A stretch of DNA of 64,000 nucleotides, taken from NCBI GenBank assembly GCA_015039365.1, contig WION01000010.1:186001-250000 (forward strand). Direction: 5' to 3'. How positions within the stretch are numbered: position 1 is the stretch's first letter; every line of letters starts with the position of its first letter. The notes under the pieces are model-generated. The model was not told where the DNA came from. It saw only the letters and a list, made by a program, of their open reading frames with translations, and made no database searches. Source of the DNA: Amanita rubescens. Its lineage: Eukaryota; Basidiomycota; Agaricomycetes; Agaricales; Amanitaceae. The translations under genes and the position numbers were made by a program. This document shows positions 56,379 to 64,000 of the stretch, in pieces.

Positions 56379-58710
56379 ATGTTTCCTCTCTCCATACTGG
56401 CTCTATGGTTGGCGGCTACTACATCCTCTACCGTTGCAGGGACTGCAGGGTCATTTGCGAACGGAGGGAATACCCTCGTCAGTGCAATGATGGTTTGTGC
56501 TTCGTTTATCATCTGACATTTGTTAAGTCCACCATTAGATGTTCCTCGGTAACGAGGAGAAGCTCTACATCTTGGACAAGACCGAAGACAATTCTGCCCA
56601 AATAGCAGGTCATCCCGCATGGGCTTCCGTCTGGTAAAGCCATCGTAATACCTTGCTTACGACGATAACCGACACACTGCAGGGATATGGCCACGCATCA
56701 GGCCCAGGTGATGGACGTCAGATCCAACGCTTTCTGTTCGTCAGGATACCATTTACCGAATGGCTCCTACGCGTCTTTTGGCGGTAACAACGCTGTTGGG
56801 CCTGGCGGAGCTTTGGGCTCGCAACTCAATCCAGGTGGCTATTCGGCGTCATGGGACAGCACATATCAAGATTTTGACGGAAGCAGGGCTATCCGGATCC
56901 TGAATCCGTGTCGGAACTCGGACGACTTCAATTCTCCTCAATGTCAGTGGTACGATAACTCGAGTGTCCTTTCAATGGAAAGGAGGAGATGGTATTCGTC
57001 TGCAGAGGCGCTAGGCGACGGAACAATCGTCATTATGGGAGCGTTTGTCAATGGCGGATACATCAATCGCTATTATCCAAATGTGGATCCGCAATTCGAG
57101 TGTAGAGATGAAAGTTGTGCGGCTGCTGAAAACACGTTCGAATTCTTCCCTTCCAATGGAGTGGTCCAGCCCTTCAACTTTCTAATTAAAACCTCCGGAC
57201 TGAACGCTTTTGCTCACGCTTTTTTGATGGCATCGGGCAAACTATTCGTCCAGGCCAACGTTTCAACCGGTACGAAACATGTTCTCTTCTTCGGCATTTT
57301 TTAACCCAGGTGCCAGTCTTGTGGGACCCGATTGCAAACGATGAAACCCCTTTACCGGACATGCCGGGTGGTGTTGTCCGCGTCTATCCTGCCTCGGGTG
57401 CAACTGCTATGCTTCCGCTGATGGTCGCAAACAACTATACGCAGACCATTATTTTTTGTGGCGGTTCTGATATACCTGATGCAGAATGGGGCGACTATTC
57501 GATGCCAGCAATCAACACATGGCTATATCCGGCATCGAGCGACTGCCAACGGATCACTCCTGAGCCACAAAATGGACCGGCTGTCTACGAACAGGACGAT
57601 GATATGTTGGAAGGCAGGACCATGGGCCAATTTATCATCCTTCCAGACGGGACATTATTCCTTGTCAACGGTGGACTAAACGGTACAGCAGGCTATTCCC
57701 GGGTGACTGCTCAGACATCCGATCTCTCAAAAATGCCGTACGGCGAGTCTCTTGCCTCCGGACCGGTAGGGACACCTGCAATTTATAGTCCTAATGCCCC
57801 TCAAGGACAACGTTGGTCCAACGCGGGCCTCGGAACATCTAACATTGCCCGCCTATACCATTCGTCCGCCATGCTCCTTGCTGACGGTTCGGTATTGATG
57901 GCAGGCTCTAACCCGAACTACGACGTCAATTTGACCACCGCTTTCCCAACAACCTATCAGGCTGAGATCTTCTACCCACCATACTTCGGTGCGCCGGTCC
58001 GACCAGTTATTAGTGGTGCGCCTAACACCATCTCTTATGGTGGCCAACCATTCAACATTTCGATTTCTGCGGGCTCTTATTCTGGAACTCCTAACGATGC
58101 CGCTGCTAATACAACTGTCGTACTCCAACGAGGAGGTTTCGCCACACATGCGATGAACATGGGTCAGCGTTTAATGCAACTTAATAACACCTTTACCGTT
58201 CAAAACGATGGAACTATCATTCTTCATGTGGCCCAGGCGCCTCCAAATCCCAATTACTTCCAACCAGGACCCGGATTCCTGTTTGTCACTATAAATGGGA
58301 TTCCTAGCAATGGCACATACGTTATTGTTGGAAACGGACAAGTTGGTACTCAGCCAACATCGGCCGCTAGTGTACTGCCCCCTAGCGTGTTTTCTTCGAA
58401 CACTGGTGTCTCTGCCCCCGCCCCCTCGGGCCCCTCATCCCACACGGGTGCCATAGCGGGGGGTGTGGTTGCAACCATTGCCGTGATTGTCATACTTGCT
58501 GTTCTCGCAGCAGTATATCTTGTCCGTCGCCGTGCAGCGGGCAAGGCGCCTAATCTATCATCAATTAAAATCGTGCCGGAGGGTGCCGGAGCTGGTGACT
58601 CGCTCATGCCGTCGCATCCGTCCAGTAGGACAGGTGTTTATCGAGATTATGATACCACTCCGAGCGGGAGCAAATTAGCAACGATGGTTAGGAGAATTTG
58701 GCGCATATAA
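56379..58710 (+). CDS. Glyoxal oxidase (copper radical oxidase), copy 2, membrane-anchored
   Basis: Tandem paralog of the gene at 51496, about 80% alike in protein by eye, with matching intron positions. ATG 56379 with signal peptide (MFPLSILALWLAATTSSTVA). Catalytic residues conserved: FCSSGYHLPNG, RWYSSAEALGDG, RLYHSSAMLLADGS, THAMNMGQRLMQL. It differs from copy 1 by a small insertion with two cysteines (FECRDESCAAAENTFEF at about 57098-57130, against FEGGAAENTFEF), which could form an extra disulfide. The C-terminus again has a Ser/Pro linker, a membrane helix (GAIAGGVVATIAVIVILAVL) and a basic tail (VRRRAAGK). The introns near 56490-56537, 56634-56683 and 57270-57308 match those of copy 1. 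Stop at 58708-58710. Confidence 0.93.
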
Positions 58711-59101
58711 CATCGGCAGCCAAACTCGCCGATCTCAGTCCTCGCCTTCCAAGCCTCAAGGACCTTTTACATTAACTTTATCATTTACGACAGTGAACCC
58801 ACGCTTCTACCTTCCATTATACGAGCACGAACAATGCTTGATACCATTATGTAAATTAATTCAATCGTGTAAAAGGTCAACACGGGCAGGCATGGTATGC
58901 TATTGTTCTCGTGAACGATGATACGTATCTCTCGTCGCCACCTTTGAGCCGTAACCTTCGGCTCTCTGAACGACGGGGAGTCTGCGAAGTGCATGGATAG
59001 GTACATCTCAGTGACGAGAGCACATATATTGAAACTAGCAACAAATGTAAACATGCTTTAGTATGTATATCATGCATACACCAGCACTCCAATTGCGACT
59101 C
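58711..59101. other. Intergenic region
   Basis: About 390 bp; 3' flank of glyoxal oxidase copy 2 and promoter of the next gene. Nothing else seen. Confidence 0.5.
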
Positions 59102-59794
59102 ATGAATTCATCCATTAGTCTCCCTGATCCTCATTGTTACAGCATGCAAGAGCTGTCGTCTGCATCGAGCGAGCGCGCGACCGTCAGAGAACTCCTTGGA
59201 CGACAAGCCGACGGCGATACACAAGCAGAGAAAGATATAGCTTCTAACACGCTTTACCAGCATCTCTCCCGTGGCTTAGCTTATACTACTGGATCCGCGC
59301 TCGGATGTGTGCCACCGTCCACAGATACATGCCTAGAAGCCTTTTTGGTTACAAATACGGCGGGGCTAACGGAGGGTGCTAGGGCTTGGACAAAACACTT
59401 TCACCGTTCGGTACCTGTTGATGCCACCCCGGGTGGGAACGGTGAGGGTGGTGAGTCAGGATCGAAGAAGCGGAAGAAGGCTGACGTTGAGGCCAGCGCC
59501 GGGTGGTGGGGAATTGCTTCAGGCTCAGTGACGACCATCAATGAAAAAGCACTCGCACTCTTCTGGAAAGTGATGAATGGGGCTACGTGGAGAAATTTAC
59601 ATTGGCTTCCACACGAGATTGTCGTGTATGAAGTTAGGGTGGCGGAAGGATACGGCATGAGATGGTCACAGCAGCGGGTTTTGGGAGGTTCAGGGGAAGA
59701 AGCGCAGACGGAAGTATCAGGACGTCCATGGACATTTAGAGGATTCGTGGAGCCGATGATGGATAATGGCCATGAGGTCGGTTGGAGGCACTGA
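59102..59794 (+). CDS. Conserved fungal protein of unknown function (230 aa)
   Basis: Single-exon frame from ATG 59102, MNSSISLPDPHCYSMQELSS, to TGA 59792-59794. Later Met codons near 59144 are alternative starts. The C-terminal half is compact and conserved-looking: WWGIASGSVTTINEKALALF, MNGATWRNLHWLPHEIVVYE, EGYGMRWSQQ, then WTFRGFVEPMMDNGHEVGWR with H. I recall similar tails (FRGFVEP..ENGHE.GWRH) in uncharacterised fungal proteins but no function. A basic stretch, SGSKKRKKAD, near 59457 could be a nuclear signal. It ends only 61 bp before the start of the LanC-like gene on the same strand. Confidence 0.75.
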   Translation: MNSSISLPDPHCYSMQELSSASSERATVRELLGRQADGDTQAEKDIASNTLYQHLSRGLAYTTGSALGCVPPSTDTCLEAFLVTNTAGLTEGARAWTKHFHRSVPVDATPGGNGEGGESGSKKRKKADVEASAGWWGIASGSVTTINEKALALFWKVMNGATWRNLHWLPHEIVVYEVRVAEGYGMRWSQQRVLGGSGEEAQTEVSGRPWTFRGFVEPMMDNGHEVGWRH

Positions 59795-59855
59795 AATCAA
59801 GGCAATACTGTCGATGACGAATTTGTAAGGAATTGCCCGTTTTGTCCGCATCCTC

Positions 59856-61453
59856 ATGTCTAAGAGATACGTATCTCACTCTCATCAACCTCCTAGCCCG
59901 GGAGACTGGGAAGCTGCGCGGAAGACCATTACTCATGCGCTATGCAGTAATGTGGAGGGCGTGGAGAAGCATAGGCGGACCCTCGCGGGAGGTGGGGTCT
60001 ATGTTGGGTTATCAGGTGCGGTAACTCGGAAAGATGACAGAAGTCGTCGATGACGATGCAAAGGCATTGCATTGATGGAGAGCAAGATAGCCACGATGCT
60101 CAGAGGGGGTCTAAATGTTCCAGACTTGCAACACGAGGATCTTGAGACACTCGCGGATAGGCATATTGCCAAGGCCCTGAGATCACCAGAAGCGCTCGTG
60201 GTTCGGAGCACGCGTGTTTCTTTTCTCGAGACTGGCATTGGAATTGTGACGTTGGCAATTTTGCACTACCGCAACCAGGTGGGCTCTTCATCTGATGATG
60301 ACTGGGTCAAGTATACGGCGGTCCTGGATTGCGCACTCAGAAATATCATTGACGAAGATAATCACTCTTCAACCGCTAACGATGATGGCTGTGAAGTGCT
60401 TTATGGCAGAGCCGGGCTGTTGTACGCCTTCCTGTTATTGCGGAACGCCTGCCATCAAGGATTATTCAACGATTTACCTGCCGAGTTTGCACGTCAACTG
60501 AACCAACTCGTTGCCGTGGATAATCTGCGGTTGATTACAGATTCTATCATCGTCCGTGGAAGGCGTGGCAGTCGATGGCTCAGCGATGAGTTAGGGTCAG
60601 CCATGAAGACAGGGCAAACTGTCCCTCCTCTCATGTGGTCATGGCATCAAAAGAGGTATCTAGGAGGTGCGCACGGCGTAGGTGGGTGGAAAGTACACTT
60701 GGGTGAAATATTTAATCAATGATCTTTCAGCTGGCATTTTACAAATGCTCCTCAGCTGTCCAGCAGAAGTCGTTGCGCCATATGTAGACGACATTTTGTA
60801 CACGGTTGAATGGTTTATCGACATACAAGATGAAACTGGTAATTGGCCATCAAGCTTTAAATTGAAGAAGCACCACGATTCGGACAATGAACTCATACAG
60901 TGAGTAACGGAATCGTTTGACATTGACCCATGTATAAATGCCCGCTAGATGGTGCCATGGAGTACCTGGAGTATTAATCCTGCTTTCCACGGTTCTCAAG
61001 CTCGCCACTCGATCCATTAACCCATTTCCCGTAGATGAGCAGATGAAAGTTAACATCGCATCGGCGTTGCATCGCGGAGCATTCCTCGTCTATAGACATG
61101 GGCTCCTTCGCAAGGGTCTAGGTTTATGTCATGGTGTTGCTGGGTCCGTTTATGCCCTCTTGACCGTGGCGGACGTGTCGCACGAAATCAAAATAAGGGT
61201 TGGCGGAGAATCCGCTCGAGATCTGGATTATGTTGCTGCAGCGATACATTTATCGGTGCTTGCAACACGCATGGACCAGCTAGTTGAGCAAGGTAGGATG
61301 GGAACGCCGGACCGACCTTGGAGTCTATATGAAGGTAGGGCGGGGATGTGTTGTGCCTGGGCGGAAGTTTTGTACAAGATGCAGGCGGCGTCGAGCGGCG
61401 AGGCCATTGGTAGCGGAATGATAGGCTACAGTGATATCGCAATTGAGCCGTAA
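59856..61453 (+). CDS. LanC-like protein (LANCL family)
   Basis: Eukaryotic homolog of bacterial lanthionine cyclases. Mammalian LANCL proteins bind glutathione and add it to dehydrated Ser/Thr residues. ATG 59856 gives MSKRYVSHSHQPPSPGDWEA; VYVGLSG joins IALMESKIATML across an intron at about 60014-60061. The alpha/alpha-barrel motifs are present: LYGRAGLLYAFLLLRN, YLGGAHGVAGILQMLL, LIQWCHGVPGVLILLS (Zn Cys), GLGLCHGVAGSVYALL (Zn Cys and His) and SLYEGRAGMCCAWAE. Introns lie at about 60681-60729 and 60902-60948. The C-terminus is YSDIAIEP with TAA at 61451-61453. Length about 450 residues, as for the family. Confidence 0.9.
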
Positions 61454-61569
61454 CTGCTACTACTCTAGTATAACAAGTACACTAATAGCAGGTCGAACAC
61501 GTCTGCAGTGGCTGTGCCATTACTAAGCGCGTCTTCGCCACGGCGCCGCGTCGGCCACGCGCACAAGAC

Positions 61570-62888
61570 ATGGCCAGTTTCTCCTCCCCGTCGCCGCCGC
61601 CTCTCCGTCACCCTGTGCCTACCCATCCCGCATACATCCCAGAGCCTCCTTCGACGCCTGCATCTCCAAACGGTTATCAACGTTACTCATCGTCTCCAGG
61701 TCCCCCACCTCAGGTTCAGGCATACCCGACACATGTCCCAGCGTACACGTCACCATTTCAACACTCTCAACCCCCGCATATGCAACAGATGCATCATGAA
61801 CAGTCACATATGCGCTCGCAACCTGCTCCTGGTCCTTCCGTACCTGCGCCAGACTACGGGGCGTGGGGACTGAATGATGCAACGGCGCAGTTTGGTATGC
61901 AATTGGGTCACAATGCAGTAGCAGCAGGCCAGGAATATGTGCAAAAGAATGTATGCACATCTTTCTTTATTTTATCTTTCATTTTCTCATCGGATTGTCA
62001 CGTAGTTTGGAACAATATTTCCTGCCACACATATAAAACACCACTTTAACGTTTCCAATTCGTACGTTATGCGCAAAATCCAGCTTGTGCTGTTTCCTTG
62101 GAAGCACAAGCCTTGGTCAAGACGCGTTCGAAGGTCAGAAGCTGGGCAGAGTGAATGGCAACCACCACGAGACGACGTAAACTCTCCCGATCTTTATATA
62201 CCCCGTATGTTATATATTGTCTTTCATTCACATGGACACTGAATCTGGTAACTACAGTAATGGCGCTTGTAACATATGTCCTTCTATGCGCGTTATACTC
62301 GGGTCTGAATGGCAGTTTTCATCCCAAAGTACGCAGCAAAACGACTTTTTCGATTTCTTCACCTCATCAACATTGCAGATGCTAGGCGAATCTGCATCTC
62401 GTGCTCTAGGTGTCCTCACCATAGATTTTTGTTTCGTTAAACTGGGATGTTACTTCCTCAACGTGCAGGGATCGAGCCAAGTCGTGGACTTGGTAGCCTA
62501 TGGCGGTTACAAGTTTGTTGGGTTTGTGTCTTCGTCTAATACATTTCTTTATTTTACTAACGCTGTTTGCAGGGTTGTCTTGGCCCTGATGGCAGGATTC
62601 TTGGGGCTCCCATATGCATTGTGGTCACTCGTATTCCTCTATGCTTTTCTAGCTAATGCTTTCTTTCTGGTACGTGTGCGTATGAATACCATTTACTCCC
62701 ACTAAATAACGGTCCACCAGCTCCGTTCCCTACGCTCAGTGGTCCTCCCAGACCCTTCGATCGCTGTAAACAGCTCCACAAACCCAACTACCACCGTGAA
62801 CCCAGCACAACGACGCCGGAGAATCACGTTCCTTTTCCTCGTGGCAGTATGTCAGATCGTTTATATGGGCATTCTAGTTCGTGTTTGA
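61570..62888 (+). CDS. YIF1: YIF1 family ER-Golgi transport protein
   Basis: Partner of Yip1 in COPII vesicle budding and fusion at the ER-Golgi interface. ATG 61570 opens a Pro/Ser/Gln-rich cytosolic N-terminus (MASFSSPSPPPLRHPVPTHP). Then come NDATAQFGMQLGHNAVAAGQ and the YVQKN-F junction across an intron, VMRKIQLVLFPWKHKPWSR (the conserved LFP..H..W segment), and DDVNSPDLYIPLMSFVTYVL. Membrane helices include LGVLTIDFCFVKLGCYFLNV, DLVAYGGYKFVGVVLALMAG and YALWSLVFLYAFLANAFFLL. The tail RRRITFLFLVAVCQIVYMGI ends LVRV with TGA at 62886-62888. Five introns. It starts 116 bp after the LanC-like gene on the same strand. Confidence 0.88.
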
Positions 62889-63205
62889 ATGCCTTTGGAA
62901 TGCCATGACATGAGCAGAGAAATTTATCACCGATCGTGATTATCTTAGACTATGCAGTAAAATATTTAAGGACCACGACGACAGTTGCTCAAGCAAGTCT
63001 CGCCTGAGACGGTGGAGATTTATTGTTACAGATATTTCTACATATTAGGATAACGGGAACGTGTGCGCAGGTCATAGGATGACGGCCGTGTGACCCGACG
63101 TATCGTCGTGACGTTCGCGCCGTTAACTAGCTTCCATCTTCCTCCTGTCCCTGGCTTCAGTTATTCTTTAGATATCCCTCTTCCGAGGACATATTACTGT
63201 ATACT

Positions 63206-64000
63206 ATGTCTACAGCGGAAGCACGAACGGCACACGCCAAGGCAATACTTGGTGCCGAATTACACGCCCGCCTTTCTGACACGAAAGTGTTATTAGTCGG
63301 CGCAGGCGGCATCGGATGCGAACTCTGTATGATGCGAATTCTATTTTCCAACCAATTTCTCACCACGGACGCGTGACAGTTTTCAGTGAAAAATATCGTA
63401 TTGACTGGGTTCGGAAATATTACTCTTTTGGATCTTGACACTATAGACTTGTCGAACTTGAACCGCCAGTTCTTGTTCAGAAAGAAAGATGTGAAGCAGA
63501 GCAAAGCATTGGTGAGTGTGCACGTTTCATCTCTTGTCCCAACAGTCAAATATGCGGGAAGATATATATTTGATCATTTTCTTCTCTGGAATGAAACAGA
63601 TCGCTGCACAGAGCGCATGCGCCGTTCAATCCCAATGTTCGTATCACACCTATCCACGGGAATATAAAAGAACCGCAATATGATATTGAGTGGTTCCGAC
63701 AATTCGACATTGTACTTAACGCTCTCGATAACCTAGGTAGGGCTTTACCTAGGGTTTTTCTTTAGGATCTACTTACTCCTTCTGAAAGATGCTAGAAGAC
63801 ATGTAAATAAGATGTGCATGGCGGCTGAAATACCGCTCGTGGAGTCCGGAACTGCAGGGTATTTGGGACAAGTTCAGCCTCTACTCAAGGTAAGTGATCA
63901 TGAATTGTCTACCGAGTTAGATATCAATCTCCTTAATAGGAGGTGACTGAATGCTTTGATTGCATTCCAAAACCTACGCCAAAGACGTTCCCTGTCTGCA
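63206..64000 (+). CDS. UBA2: SUMO-activating enzyme E1 subunit Uba2 (partial)
   Basis: Catalytic half of the SUMO E1 (with Aos1) that adenylates SUMO and holds it as a thioester. ATG 63206 gives [20 protein letters not shown], then the adenylation motif [13 protein letters not shown]. An intron leads to [40 protein letters not shown], the segment [20 protein letters not shown] and [10 protein letters not shown]. Then [20 protein letters not shown] and [16 protein letters not shown]. The window ends at the TGC codon 63997-63999, which by family alignment is the catalytic cysteine that starts the CTIR motif. A +1 step near 63624-63630 is needed to keep the frame. The C-terminal two thirds lie beyond the right edge. 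Confidence 0.92.

Overview
This window is nuclear DNA of a mushroom-forming basidiomycete (Agaricomycete type). The signs are dense short introns of about 45-75 nt, small intergenic gaps, glyoxal-oxidase-type copper radical oxidases, a GT90/CAP10-like glycosyltransferase, a Crinkler-type fragment, an HNH_2 protein and a large-exon Zn2Cys6 regulator. I see no rRNA, tRNA, CRISPR or prokaryotic feature.

Layout. 1-3.7 kb: 5' part of a gamma-tubulin complex gene (minus), divergent from a mitochondrial type II NADH dehydrogenase (plus). 4.2-4.5 kb: a small secreted Gly-rich protein. 4.6-4.7 kb: a MITE with 25-bp perfect inverted ends. 5.0-10.2 kb: an AT-rich P-loop GTPase gene. 11.7-24.1 kb: three ferric reductase paralogs, with ORC1 (minus) and a YggS/PLPBP gene between copies 2 and 3. 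24.1-27.7 kb: a Crinkler fragment and an HNH gene between ~250-bp inverted repeats. 28.4-33.9 kb: two paralogous serine palmitoyltransferase small subunits, mitochondrial ribosomal protein S4 and a four-span membrane protein, all minus; three of these are packed 58 and 79 bp apart. 36.5-46.1 kb: Zn2Cys6 factor, TIM-barrel sugar isomerase-like enzyme, GT90, inositol monophosphatase. 47.2-50.2 kb: lactonase-type beta-propeller and an acetate (GPR1/FUN34/YaaH) transporter. 51.5-58.7 kb: two tandem membrane-anchored glyoxal oxidases. 59.1-64 kb: a conserved unknown, a LanC-like protein, YIF1 and the 5' part of UBA2.

The striking feature is the GTPase gene. Its N-terminal G domain lies in ordinary exons. 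From 6544 to 9465 the coding sequence is then cut into 48 consecutive microexons, 47 of exactly 3 nt and one of 9 nt, by introns averaging ~59 nt. Many of these introns resemble one another. Every microexon is one whole codon in phase 0 and none is a stop. Three more 3-nt exons lie just outside the block. The model I traced has 65 exons and 64 introns, totals 1419 coding nt (472 codons plus stop), and runs open from the P-loop to a hydrophobic C-terminal domain. In effect a stretch of about 50 residues has an intron after nearly every amino acid.

A caution on sequence quality: several otherwise well conserved genes (YggS, Zn2Cys6 factor, TIM-barrel enzyme, GT90, UBA2) need single +1 frame steps, always in the same direction and mostly in short base runs. 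This looks like residual insertion error in the assembly, although real decay cannot be excluded from sequence alone.
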